The notes under the pieces are model-generated. The model searched no databases. It was given only the letters and a program-made list of their open reading frames with translations, and was not told the DNA's origin. Source: Jacaranda mimosifolia (taxonomy: Eukaryota > Streptophyta > Magnoliopsida > Lamiales > Bignoniaceae). Taken from it: DNA of 64,000 nucleotides. Location of the stretch: assembly GCA_018894105.1 (NCBI GenBank), contig CM032120.1, positions 29,100,710 through 29,164,709 on the forward strand. Reading direction: 5' to 3'. Positions 47,896 to 60,492 of the stretch are shown here, piece by piece; the stretch's first letter is position 1; each line of letters opens with the position of its first letter. The translations under genes and the position numbers were made by a program.

Positions 47896-50438
47896 TCAAT
47901 CTTCAAGGAATTTGATACATTAAATATTAACAACATCACAAAAAAATCAATTTTAAAGTAAAAAATAAAGGAAAACAGATCATCTCGATTCAATTGATAA
48001 TTTTAATAATATTAATGAAACAATTATGGGCTTACATTTTTTAGAAGTGATCAATTTTAATAATTATAAAGAAAATTTGATCAATTTTAAGAAAGAATAA
48101 CTTATACTTGAATTATATGAGAAAATACTCACTAATCTTTAGTTTGAGGTTTTAAAAGGTTTAGTAAAAAAAAATGTCAAATAAAGTATGTAAAATATTT
48201 ACAAAAAAATAGAACCGAAAATAACACACCCTCCCAAAATTTTAAAAAAAAAAAAAAAAAAAAAAGAACTTGTTTCAAACTTGTGTCATATTTTAGCTTC
48301 TTTTAAGTGGCTGCACAGATAAGAAATACATCTAGGAAATATCTTTATCTTTGATATATATTTCTAGTGAAAAACATAAAAAGTTAATTTGAAACTTCAA
48401 GTATGCAAATATTCCCAAAATATTAATCGTTTGTGAAACATATATTTCTAGTGAAAAACATAAAAAGTTAGTTAATTTGAAACTTCAAATCTGCAAATAT
48501 TCCCAAAATATTAATCGTTCGTGAAAAATAATTAAGCGGAGCCAACTCCCAAGTTTAATAGTTACAACTTTGAATCCTAAAAATAATTAATGTGCGTAGT
48601 TTAGATTTTTAATTCGATTTTCTTTTCTTAACTATAACTTAGGCATAAATTGATAACATATATATCCAACAATATTTGGCATGCAAAATATTTAAAATTC
48701 AATAAAATAATTAATCAGTTGTACCTACTCTGTGATTCATAACCACTTAAATCTGCTGTCTGGTACTGGTAGTGGTATGTGTCTTCTAACAACAAAATAC
48801 ATACCCAAAGCATTTAAGAGCAAATAGTTACATTTAAGTATTGAAATTTACCATGTTGCCCCTTCGTCAAAGATATTGGGTTGTGGTGCATTTACTAGTC
48901 CAATGTTATAATCCATGCTACTCAACTCCCCAAGTGCGTACACACATACATAACCAGCAATTAATTCTTCTCATCGTATAAATGAAACCAGAGTTGTTAG
49001 AGTCACACGCGGAATTTCTCAGCTTCATTATTACACTTAATTTCTGATTTAATGTTCTACGACGACTGGACATGACAAAATTTCGTTGCTACTGTTGAAA
49101 GATGAGTTAATGCAGGAGTGCAATTCAGTGAAGTTTGAAGTAAATTATGAGCTCGCTTGATTCAATGAGTTTAATATCTTGAGCTCGATTTGATTCAATA
49201 AAAATTTGAGTTCAATCCGATTGAATTTGAATTGTCAAGTAAAATCTAAACAACTACAAGTTCGAATTTGACCTCAAAATAAATTAATAATAATAACAAT
49301 ATGTTTATTAATAAGATAAAAATAATATTAAATTATATATCGACTTATAAGCATTGAACCTAAATGATCGAAGTTGGTTTGAGGCTTGAACTAAAGATCG
49401 AGGCATCGAGCTCAATTTGAAACTCAAAATTAAGATAGTTCGAGTTTGCCTCATGAGGCTAGCGAGTGAACTTGACTCGTTTACACCCCTAATTATGTGG
49501 CTGGCTTTACGACTTGGATCAATGCGACAAGATTTAAATTGCACCATTAGTTATGCTTTAAATTGCTTCTTACAAAATAATGCTTTTTTTAAAATAAAAA
49601 AACAACAACTATAGTTATGATAGGAGTGTCAACTTGTTCTCTTAAGCCGAGTTTGGGGTAGCTTAATTAAGCTCAAACTGTGTTCGATTTGATTATTCTA
49701 AACTCAAACCCAATTTGAATTAAACTAAATTTAGCTTAAATAAATTGAATGACCAAATGGACTTAATTGCCAGGCTCAATTGACAAATCTTGCTTATTAA
49801 TATTAATTTCATTCACTCTTTCCAACACCGTTCGTTTTGCCCTTATTTATTCTACTCATTCATTACCCAAGATGATATTTTCATGTCATTCTCGTGTGGG
49901 AAGTCTTGTCCGGAAAGAAGCAATGAGAAGAATACATATGTAAGAAAGAATTTATGAGAATGGGAAATGGAGGATACAACAAATTAAGATACCAAAATGC
50001 TTTTTGTAAAAACAAAACAAGAGAAAGAAAATTCCAGCATATCCAGTGATAGTATATTCTTGGTTTCATTGTACATATCTTTATAGAAAGTAATTTACAA
50101 AATGTGAGAGAGCGGTGTTGATTAACTTATCCAACTTACTTTATTCTTCATTATCCCTTCCTTTATTCCACAATCCACTCATACTCTAATCCAAAGACTC
50201 TTTGCCCATCTTTTAGGTATTTTGTCCTCACTTCATTTGTCCATTTCACTTGAGATTTCCCTAATCCCCTCATTTGGACTATCCTTTCAAATTGGATTGC
50301 AGGGGGGATATGGCCACAAATTTAACCTAGAAAAGAAAACTAGTTATTGGTAAATGAATTCATTATTTGTAAAGTGTTTTTTACATATAAATGTTTTTGA
50401 AATTAATTAAGTTAAAAAAGTTGTTAGGCATAATATAA

Positions 50439-50780
50439 TACTATAAAAAAAAAGGTATTTGTTGTGGAAGAATTGCTATGAAATTAATTTCGTAACTAAG
50501 ACAATATATTAATATTTACAATTTTTTCATAGTAAATGCAATTTTTTAAGACGGCGAGTAACAAAAATTATTAGTTATTAATCAGTAGCCATAATCATTG
50601 CAAGCACATTAATAGATTACCTATGCATTATTCATAAAAAATAATACATATATAAAAAAGAATAACTATCAACTATGAATTATCGTAGCTACGGGAGCAT
50701 TTATTCCAAATTTTGCTAGATCAATTTTATAGGTAATGCTGTGAATTTTTAGCATAGACCATGCTCTAATTTTTGTAGTA
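50439..50780 (+). mobile_element. CACTA-type MITE, copy 3
   Basis: Starts TACTATAAAAAAAAAGG (50439) and ends CTAATTTTTGTAGTA (50780), 342 bp. Internal TTGCTATGAAATTAATTTCG, AAAAATTATTAGTTATTAAT and GAATTTTTAGCATAGA parallel copies 1 and 2. The terminal C has mutated to T, and no exact 3-bp duplication remains. Confidence 0.6.
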
Positions 50781-50959
50781 AAATATCTAAGAATTAAAAG
50801 AGAAAAAAAGGAAACTACACCAATTTGATAGAGATGCATGTGCATGGGAGAAAATATATATTCAAAAATGAAATAATATTTCACAAAGTATTTACTAAAT
50901 TCAATAATCCATTTTAGATGTTGCTTACTGATTCCTCAAGAAAGTGTCTGTTTAGCATT

Positions 50960-50960
<1 letters not shown>

Positions 50961-50990
<30 letters not shown>
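50961..50990. repeat. (GA)n microsatellite
   Basis: About 14 GA units. Confidence 0.95.
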
Positions 50991-50993
<3 letters not shown>

Positions 50994-51986
50994 AGTTGCT
51001 TAAGGTACTGTATGAAGGGGCCACAAAAATAAATGGAGTTGATGACATAAAACTTGAACACAATTTTCAAGAATATGAGAAACCCAAAATTTTTCTTTAC
51101 TTTGAGGAGAGACAGACACACATATCCATCCATCCCAATCAATGACAGCCCAAATTATCTGTATTGACTTGAGTGTGTACTACTGTTTCCCCCCCCTTCA
51201 AAATAACTTGTCTATTGAAAAAAGATAAGAAGATCATGCTGTGCCATTGCCACTGCTGCCCTTCAATTTTTTGATAAGGGTTAAAAGTTTGGGATCCTAT
51301 GTTGCCTTAAATATTACTATCCATGTTAATAATTTGCAGTATTTCTTCTTAAGTGCTCTTAAATTGGGCTGCACTGGTTAACTAATAGGAGATTTTATTG
51401 GCATTATGTGTTCTATGAATGTATTTATTTGCTGCCAGACATGAAAACACTAAAGTACCCCCACGAGCTATTCTCCCATGCATGAACATATGAATAAGAA
51501 TTTTATCTTGAAAAGATATCTTGAAATGTGAGAAAGTTTAAGAAGAAATAACTCAAAATTTCATATATAAATTGTACTCTCATGATTTTTGCTTCTTTTA
51601 TTGTGAAATAAGATCAAGTATCATCAATTGTATGTGTTAGGATATATTTTGACACACGTAATCTTTCGAGTGTTAAAGTTTTTATATAGTATAAAAAAAT
51701 AAAGTTTTTACAATTTTCTATGTAATACTGTATTTTTATTTATAATTTCAATGCATTTATTATTTTTAGAATAAATAAAAACAAGTTGTAATAAAATGAG
51801 ATAACTGAAGGAAAAAAATATATATATAAACTAAACAGAGAGAAAAAAAGGCATATCATAGTGGGGAAAAATGAAAATAAAATTATCTTCTTGTTCTTTT
51901 AAAACTATGGGATTAATTTTGTCAGCTCATTTAAAATATACAAGCTTAATTATTAAGATTTTGATACTTTATATATAATAATATAT
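50991..51986. other. AT-rich spacer
   Basis: No gene recognised; overlapping short frames at 50918-51145 read through the GA repeat. Confidence 0.45.
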
Positions 51987-52601
51987 CACTACAAGAAAAC
52001 ACCTTTCACTAATAGAAAATTTATGACGAAGAGGGTTCCATTACTGTTTGAAAATATTTGTCATGGATTTTTGATGGATTACTGACAAACTTAATAAAAT
52101 GAGCAAAAATATATATTAGTCATGATACTTACCACGGATTTGAAAACTATATATTGATATAAAGAGTCTGTCATAAATTTTATAACTTAAATATATGATT
52201 TTTCGATTTGTGATAGAAATTCCATAACAAAATTAGTTCTATGTCAAACTTGATTTTTGTCACAAACTAAATTCCATGGACTCATTTCACAAATCCGTTA
52301 GTATATACTTTGTCACTAATTAGTTTGTGATGAAAATGAAGTTCGACACAGAACTAATTTTTTACGGAATTTCTATCATAAATCGAAAAATCATATTTAG
52401 ATTATAAAATATATGACAGAATCTTCATATCAATATATATTTTTTATATCCATCACAAGTATCATAACGAATATATACTTTTGCTCATTTTAGTAAGTTC
52501 ATTAGTAATACATAAAAAAATCATCAAAATTGTCTTTGAACTGTGACAAAATTCTTTTTGTCACAAATTTTTCATTAGTGAATGGATGTTTTCTTGTAGT
52601 G
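51987..52601. mobile_element. Fold-back CACTA element, 615 bp
   Basis: Begins CACTACAAGAAAACACC and ends with its near-complement (GGATGTTTTCTTGTAGTG). The inverted similarity is not confined to the ends: matching blocks run inward on both arms to near the centre (AAAATGAGCAAAA, TATATATTGATAT, ATGATTTTTCGATTT, GATAGAAATTCC, TTAGTTCT), so each arm is roughly 290 bp. A transcript would fold into one long hairpin. CACTACAAGAAAA ends are typical of the En/Spm (CACTA) superfamily. The flanks TAT and AAT do not give an exact 3-bp duplication. Confidence 0.82.
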
Positions 52602-52821
52602 AATACATATATATTTGATGACTAAAAAAATATTATTTTACTATCATTTACTTAACAGGACTATCAAAAGTATACACTGTTTACTGCAAAACACGATAAT
52701 AAGAGTTTTCGTCTTTTACATGCGTTTGTGGCCATTGTTCGTTATTAAAAAGACAAATTGTTAAAAGGAAAAAAAAAATAAATAAATAAATTCGTAGCTA
52801 ACAAAGATTTAAAAATGTCCG

Positions 52822-53254
52822 TAAGTGCCCATTTGGATATGTTTTCAAGGGCCATTTTCATTTTCGTGCAAAAATAAAAGTTGGAAAAGTAGTTATGGTT
52901 TGAAAATGAATTAAAATGAAATTGTATTTGGAAGTTTTGTTGGAAAATAATGATTAGAATAGATATATGATTGAAAAGTTAGTTTATTTATATTTTTTTA
53001 CGTTTAAAAAGATTTATTTTTTAAAATATATGTATATTTTATTAACATTAAAATGATAGTGGGTATTTTATATCAAATTAAATTTAAATTTGATTGATGT
53101 AGTAGTAGGGTGATATGATAGGTTTAAAAAAAAAGTTGAAAATGAAAATATGAAATATTTTAAGTGAAAATGAATAAAAAGGTGATGATTTTCTATTTTT
53201 ATTTTGTGTTAAAAATAGAAAAGTGTGTTGAAAATGAAAACAAACGGGCCCTAA
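52822..53254. mobile_element. PIF/Harbinger (Tourist-like) MITE, 427 bp
   Basis: TAA at 52822-52824 and 53252-53254 flanks a body (52825-53251) starting GTGCCCATTTGGATATG and ending with the complement of GGGCCCGTTTGTTTTC. The TAA duplication and GGGCCCGTTTG-type end fit PIF/Harbinger MITEs. No coding capacity. Related ends are found at 20521-20860. Confidence 0.7.
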
Positions 53255-54769
53255 GCATGAATTATTAGTGTTGAAGAAAAAAACTTTTAGGTAGCTTTAT
53301 TAGAAGCAAGTTGGTGTGGGATCTTGGCCAAAGTACTTGTTTGTGAAAGATTTGACCTAAAAACGCAGGCCTGAAGGATGTCAACTTTGGGTGCAATCGT
53401 GTAAAGCAAGAGAGGGAAGCAGTATTTGGTCTGACCCTGGCCTGGCCTGGTTCTAATAAACTCAGACAACCTTTTTATCACTAAATAATTATCATCTTGG
53501 GAAACATGCCAATCATGATTTCATTTACAAAAGATAATTTCCTCTGTGCTGTGCCCAGTGCCCGCAATAAAAAACAGAACTAAAGTGTTTACATACATAC
53601 GTATGTGTTTGTGTGCAGATTTACTTTTGCTTTTCTTGATTTCTTTTTGTTAAGGTGATTGATGAAGTTTCACGCGGAGATTTGTGTTTGTCAGGCACTA
53701 AATTGTCTTTCATCATAACTATTTCATCAACGTTGTGGATGCACATGCAAAGCTCTTCAAAGTTCAAACCAACTTCACTGATTATATTATACGCATCGAT
53801 TATATAAATATATATATATATATATATATACACTAACCGTTATTGTACGTGATCTCTATACATAAGAGAATTCTTAAGTGTTTGAATTATATAATTTTTT
53901 TTAATATTTGAATGGATAATAGAACTGTAGAGAGTTGGAAGGTGCGAGTTTGTAAGTATTTGTCGGGGCTGTGGGAATAATACAGTTTTTATAAGTGTTT
54001 AGTGGGTTAGTAAATTTCATAAAAAGTACCATTTTAACCTTATCATTAGAATATTTCTAATGAAAAATTCAAATGATTAATTTAAAATATTAACAAATAT
54101 GGTATTCAAACTATTTTCATCTATCAAATTCTCCATTTTGACCTTCAAATTGAATTGTCTATTAGTTTTAGTTGTTAAAATAAGTTAAAGGTACTTTTAA
54201 TAGAAATTGAAAAATAACTTCCAATTTAGACACAAAAAGCCATTTTTTTCTATAATAGCATAAATATATGTATATCATATACATTTTCTTTTTAATTCCT
54301 AACATATGTCAATGCGTATGTAAAATTTGCTAGAATTTAAATCTAAATTTTTAACATAAAAATATAATAGTAATATTATTTAGTCAATTAATTACTCGAC
54401 ATATATATCTCACATTAATTACTATGATATTCTAATAAGATAGAGGGATCAATGCTATCACCATATACATGACATCCACTTTTGCAAGGAGTTTTTATTA
54501 GATCATCAATTAATTAAGGGTATTATTATTTGCACTCCAAAGCTTATTATTAGCACTTCAAATGATTTTTAGTTTATAGGAACTGACCATTATATAACTC
54601 TAGTTTTAATATATTATTTAATTTAAATTACTGAACAATTATGCTCTTAGTGTACTATTATTTGTCCTATTAAATATAATCTTGATTCATTCAATATTAA
54701 ACTTGATAAAGCACATAAAAATAAATAAATTATCTCATCTCCAAATTCAATCATTTCACTGAAAACATA
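53255..54769. other. AT-rich spacer
   Basis: A (TA)n run lies at about 53807-53831. Frames at 53287-53481, 53621-53833 and 54647-54838 match nothing I recognise. Confidence 0.45.
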
Positions 54770-55265
54770 ACTATGATTAGTAGCGTATCTAGAAATTTGG
54801 GTAAGTGGGGTCAAAATATTAATAAAAAATAAATTCAAAATAATTAATATTTAATAAAAATAAATTTTAAATATGCCAATCCAATTGTTTTCGATGAGTT
54901 TTCATATTTTGAAACGTTGTCATAATATCATCATTTGAAATACTCATAAATACTTCTCTTTCTTTATAAGTTATCAAACAATCATTAAGGAAGTCATCAT
55001 TCAGTCGGTTCCGCAAATCAGTTTTGATAAATTTCATCGCCGAGAAAGCTCTCTCTACACTTGCAGTGGCAATCAGAAAAAGAAACGAAAATTTCACCAA
55101 CCGTCGACCAACTGTGTTGGGGTCATTTTAATATTAAGTGGGGTCAAAATACTATATATCCATAATTTTTATATAAATAAAAATACATACATATATATAT
55201 ATATAAAAGCAAGTGGGGTCAATTGACCCCACATATGTGGCTGTAAATCCGCCACTGATTATGAT
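54770..55265 (-). mobile_element. Small hAT element keeping a transposase end
   Basis: ACTATGAT (54770-54777) and ATTATGAT (55258-55265) form a 7/8 matching target duplication. The 480-bp body (54778-55257) has ends TAGTAGCGTATCTAG and, on the minus strand, CAGTGGCGGATTTAC, with an AGTGGGGTCAA block repeated inverted just inside. Between them lies a hAT dimerisation domain on the minus strand. This is an internally deleted hAT transposon. Confidence 0.8.
54867..55100 (-). pseudogene. hAT transposase C-terminal dimerisation domain
   Basis: The 77-codon frame contains TASVERAFSAMKFIKTDLRN followed by LNDDFLNDCLITYKE and closes with TFQNMKTHRKQLDW. This is the hAT C-terminal dimerisation signature (ASVERxFSxMK...R..L) as found in TTF-type zinc-finger/hAT proteins (about 700-800 residues when complete). 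Zinc finger and catalytic regions are absent. The first residues are probably read-through of a former exon boundary. It sits inside a TIR-bounded element, so it is not taken as a domesticated gene. Confidence 0.85.
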
Positions 55266-57436
55266 TATGAACATCAATAGAAAAATGATAGTATCACTAC
55301 AAAATAGTATATTTTCACACCCCTGTGGATCTTGTTTTACTTTATAAAGACTGCTGTGTAAAGTTATTTAAATAAAAAAAGTGAAACAAAAGAAGAAAAG
55401 AGTAGTACCTTGTTATTTGGATCTAGCAAAATATCACCCATACTGCCGAAACCCAAAAAAATAAGGATAATAGGCTTCAATTTCTCCATCCAATAAAGTA
55501 CGGGTAATTTTATCCACTGCCTAATTACCTGCTACTTTTTGACCAAATTCTCGGGCAACCCATGACAACCACATATATATATATATATATATATAAATTG
55601 TTCTCTAATTCTCACAAATAATTTGGAGGATACAACACATTTTTCTATAATAACAACAATGTTTAAGTGGTGTTTAAATTTTTAGTTCAAATTTTTTTTG
55701 ACACATAATGAGATTTAAATTTGAACTTTGAAATGTAATATAACTTAAAATTGATAAATATTTAAACATTTAAGTTGTACTTTTGAAACCAAAATATTTG
55801 ACATACTGTAAGTACTTGTTCAATGTAATATTTAAAATTTGTAGCCTCTTTTATTAGTTTTATTTAAGTAATATTTGAATAATATTATATAAATTAAAAA
55901 AATAAATATGAATTTACCTTCAAGTACAAAAAAAATATATATATATATATCGATATCTGTGGGTTACCCATCATTCATAATAATTAGTAATGGGTCCACT
56001 ATTTCGTATCTAATAAAAACGGAGAATTTTACCTATTGGTAAATTTACCCAACATGTTCCATTCTTGGGTTACCCATGGGTATCCATTTGCCAAGTTTGT
56101 TATTATTTCATATTAAATTGGATAAGTTGAGGTGAAATGTTTTCATGATAACAAAGTTGAAAGTGATAATTATTATTTTAAAGGGTATATTTGTCTTGCA
56201 AATTAATATAAATATATTTGAAAAGTAAATGTGTATTTTGGTTAATAACTTGACACAAAAATTTAGAATGGAGTGCGAATAACAATACCTATTAATTAAT
56301 AAAGAACCGCTCTAATAAATCGGTTTAGATCCTCTATTCCAATTTATGTTTCATTCTCTAAACCATTTTATGGATATATGACACATGTATTGAATATTTT
56401 CTTATAAAAATAATTGATTGAGAATCAAATTTATTTGGCATATATATAGTGCATTGGAATAGGAGATGAAATAAGAAATAGGATAGAGAATCCAAGGTGC
56501 TAATAAAGTGCCCTGTAATCTATAATAGAGCTCTTTACTCTACTCAAATAAATATCTTTTTTGTTTTTTTGGTAAACTGACTCTAGTTTTCTTTTTCTCC
56601 AAGTGATATTCTCACATTTAACCATTTTTTTTTTTTTTTTGTCTTTTTTTCAATTTGACTTTAGGATGATTAATTATCATTAGACAGAAATGACATCTTT
56701 AACGATTTGTAGTTGATGTAATTTGACAATTTAGCCAAAAATTATTTCTTTTCAATTGGATCACTTAAACCTCGAAATATAAATTTATTATATTATCCTT
56801 CTTAAGTTTCTAACCATATCAAACAGTGTATAAAATACAAATTATTGTACTTATATATGTATATATATATACAGTTTGACCCCGCATTAGGAATAAAAAG
56901 AAAGAATAAAATAAATATGTCATGTACATGTTGTGCAAGATTTATCATTTATGTATGCCTGTATCTAGACAACCACCATGTAATTGCAAAATGATTTTAT
57001 TTGTGTTCAGTACTTGTGAAACAAAAAAAGAAAAAGACAAATAGGAAGAAGAGAAAATGATGAATGAACAATTGCTAGGATATTAATCTTAAATTTTTCT
57101 AGTACAAGAAAAGATTAGAGAGGGATAGAAAGATACATTAATTAAATTGAAAACCAAAAGCATATTTGGTAGGGACTGAATGCAAGGTTGGTAGGAGCCT
57201 GTCTCTTCTCTCAAGTTTATATAAAATTATGATATATATATATATATATATATTTATAAAATTTAAAATTTTATCTTTTTAAAATAAAATACAATTTCAG
57301 TATGAGTTACAAAAGTGGTACTCAATCAAAATTGTAGAGGGTTTCCTCCAAGGTAGAACACTCCTAGCTAATATGAAGTATCCATTGTTTATGACTAGGA
57401 CTGTTGGATTTCAATAAATTCCTTTAACTAAACCAT

Positions 57437-57468
<32 letters not shown>

Positions 57469-60107
57469 GTTATCTTTCATATTTTACATATAAAAATCTA
57501 ATCTCACTGATAAGAATATTAAAATTCTTGATGTGCCTTGGTATTTGGTCAAAGTAGTAGTTTACTTGACATTAGTAAAAAATAGCATAGTTTAGAGATT
57601 TCTGTACAAAGAAAGCATTTTGAATCTTCTATTTTATTTTTATTTCATCTTCTATTTTAACTTGTTATATTTATATCAAGTGTATATGATTATCAATCAA
57701 TTAATTTTATAAAGAAATATTTAACACATATATAATATATTCATAAAATGAAATAAAAGATGGAATATGAAATTAAATAGAGAATTTAAACAAGAAAGAA
57801 AGACTCATATCTAACTAGTCCCTTATCTATCATGGACAAAACCTTTAACTATTTTGTCCATAATGTAAAACAAATAACAATCCATCAAAAATTCAGGCCT
57901 AGGAGACTTAATTTATACTATATGAAAAACATCTCTTTCCTTTTCGTATATTTTTGAACGGTCTTTCTAAAGTATTCTCATTATTAACTAATAAAATAGT
58001 TATCTTTTCTCTTCTCTAGCATTTGTTTCTCTCCAAATTTCTTTATTTTTTTTTCTTTTTCATTCTATCTAAGTTTTTTTTTTTCTTTCATTTATTATAA
58101 AATTTTAAATAAATACATTGAAAATATTGAAAATTATAGTAACATTAGAAAAATAGATGAATGTTTGTAAAATTTTAACATACGTACAAGTGTGTTAAAA
58201 TTGCTAGTATTTAATAATTTTTATGCATATATTCGTGCGTTGTGGTTGGTGGGAATTCAAGTTCAAACATATAATAATCTGATCATTACCCAAGTTCTTT
58301 TTTATTTTTTCTTGGGAATCATCATAATGAAATATTTTTCCGACAACAATAAGAGAAAATATTCAAACTGATGGGTCGACCTAAAAGGAGTGGAAGTGTT
58401 TAGTTATATTTTTCTGAAATACTATTATTTGAATATTTTTTTCCAAACACACATTTTTCCTTATTTTGGGGAAATAAAATTATTATATATATAATGTATA
58501 TATATAATATGTATATATATAATGAAAAACAATTGTTTTGGATAAACATAACCAAACATATCCTTATTTTTCCTTCAAAACACACATTTTTCATTATATA
58601 TACATATTATATATTTATTATTTAATATTAAAAAAATCACCCAATTCTATTTTCACCCCAAAAATTCAATAAAAAAAATATTGATTTGATTGCTATAGTA
58701 AAAAAAATGTCACCTCAAAAACATAAACAAACGTATCAAAAAATAACTTTTACATTTTTCAATAATTTATTATTTCAAAATACATAATAAATATATAATA
58801 AAATCAGACCGAAAATATAACCCAACACTCCCAGTGCTTTTCTAATATTTAATTCCTGCTCTCTTCCTCCCAATTTTATTTATTTATTTCCCCCCACAAC
58901 AATCAACATGCAAATTGCAAGGACCTGAAAAGGCCCCTACAGAATGTCTTCTCAAGAGATTCTAAATAAAAACCAGCCTCTGCATGGTTGTGATGAATAC
59001 TAATGATCAATTTCCATTTGGACCCCTTGGCGACACCTTCCCTCTGCCACCTCCATTTAATGCTACTGCTACTATGGTACTACTACTGCCCAAAATTTTT
59101 TAATTTCTATGCACATATCTCTAGCCAGGTGTTTTTATTTTTTGAATTATTTTAATTTAGATGTCAGTATCAAACTGTTTCAAAAATGAAAACATTTGGT
59201 TCATTGATTTTGACAATTCATGAGCTATGTTATGTACCAAATGTATCCATGCTTTTCTTGTAGGCTGTAGCAACACACACAGCTGAGCCTGAGAGAAGTG
59301 TTAAAAAAAAAAAAAAAAAAAAGAGAGAGAGAGAGAAGAAGAAGACAGAAAGAGAGGAGTTTTAATTTTGTTATACTGTGGGTGTGATGCTTTCAGTATT
59401 GGCAATCAATTAGTATATAGTTATGGCGCGTAAATTATTTGACAAGATTGTTGGAGAATGAATGAAGACTTACAACATGCCATTTATTGTGTGTGAATCA
59501 TAATTGTATCAATATTGTACTTGGTCTCTTTGACTCTTAATCTCGATTATTCATCATATTAATTTTTTTTTTCAAACCAATAAAATGTGTGATTTGATAT
59601 CTATATGCAACAACTATGTAGTCATAGAAAACCCGCTAAGAATATTGGACTTTCACGTTTTTATAGTCTACAGAATTACTTTTTAACAAGCACACAAAAG
59701 TTCCTGAGGTTAATAAGTTTACTTTGTCTTTTCAATTAAAAAGAGAAAAAAGTAAGAGAGGAATGATCAATATATCGATCTCTTTGACAATGGAATTAAG
59801 TGCTTAGACCCAAGTTTCAATAAAATTGCTATTCCCCACCGTAGGAGAAGAATTTCACGAATTATAATCGCAAATGAATTCGAATCCGTAATTTACCTGT
59901 GGAAAGTTATAAATTAAACGAACTAGCTGCCACAATGATGGTGGCTTTACAACCGTTTGGATATATATATATATATATATTATATTTTTAAAATTTTGAA
60001 AAGGTAGTCGAAGAAAATTGTTTAAAAATGAATGCGTACTTGGATAGATTTTTTGAAAAATAATAATTATATAAAGTTTAGTAGATTGTAAATAGAAAGA
60101 GATTAAT

Positions 60108-60150
<43 letters not shown>

Positions 60151-60204
60151 TAAATATAAGATGTTGGGATTTGACTCAATTCTTGAGGAGTCCAAGTGTG
60201 AATA
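55266..60204. other. AT-rich spacer with TA runs
   Basis: TA microsatellites near 55573-55594, 57233-57252, 57441-57466, 58485-58522 and 59961-59980, a GA run near 60127-60150 and an A-run near 59304-59321. No gene or bounded element recognised in almost 5 kb. Confidence 0.45.
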
Positions 60205-60387
60205 TATATTTGAAGCAGATATTAAATGGATTAAATACGCATTTACCATATCTGTATTTATTTATAATCGATTATCTATCAATCAAATATGGATAATATC
60301 CGATTTAAACGGATATGGATAAATTTTGCATGAACCAATACAAACACGAACGGTAAATGAATTTTTGAATATCCATTTACAGTCCTA
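60205..60387 (+). repeat. 3' fragment of the 38-kb hAT family
   Basis: AGATATTAAATGGATTAAAT, ACGCATTTACCATATC and ATCCATTTACAGTCCTA match the last ~160 bp of the 37941-38740 element, including the terminal (complement) TAGGACTGTAAATGGATA. The left part is missing. Confidence 0.7.
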
Positions 60388-60443
60388 TTAATTTCTTGCT
60401 CTTATGTAAGACATACACGTGAGTCATGGTCAAAGTATTTGTA

Positions 60444-60491
<48 letters not shown>
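60444..60491. repeat. (AAT)n microsatellite, ~16 units
   Basis: Uninterrupted ATA/AAT repeat. Confidence 0.97.

Positions 60492-60492
<1 letters not shown>

Larger units (their letters stand above)
46420..50438. other. AT-rich spacer with microsatellites
   Basis: TA runs at about 46420-46433, 46474-46498 and 47440-47464, a CA/TA compound repeat at 46839-46881 and an A-run at 48244-48264. A nearly identical pair of ~75-bp segments lies at about 48352-48430 and 48436-48530 (TATTTCTAGTGAAAAACATA in both). Frames at 49308-49614 overlap on both strands and match nothing. No gene recognised. Confidence 0.45.
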
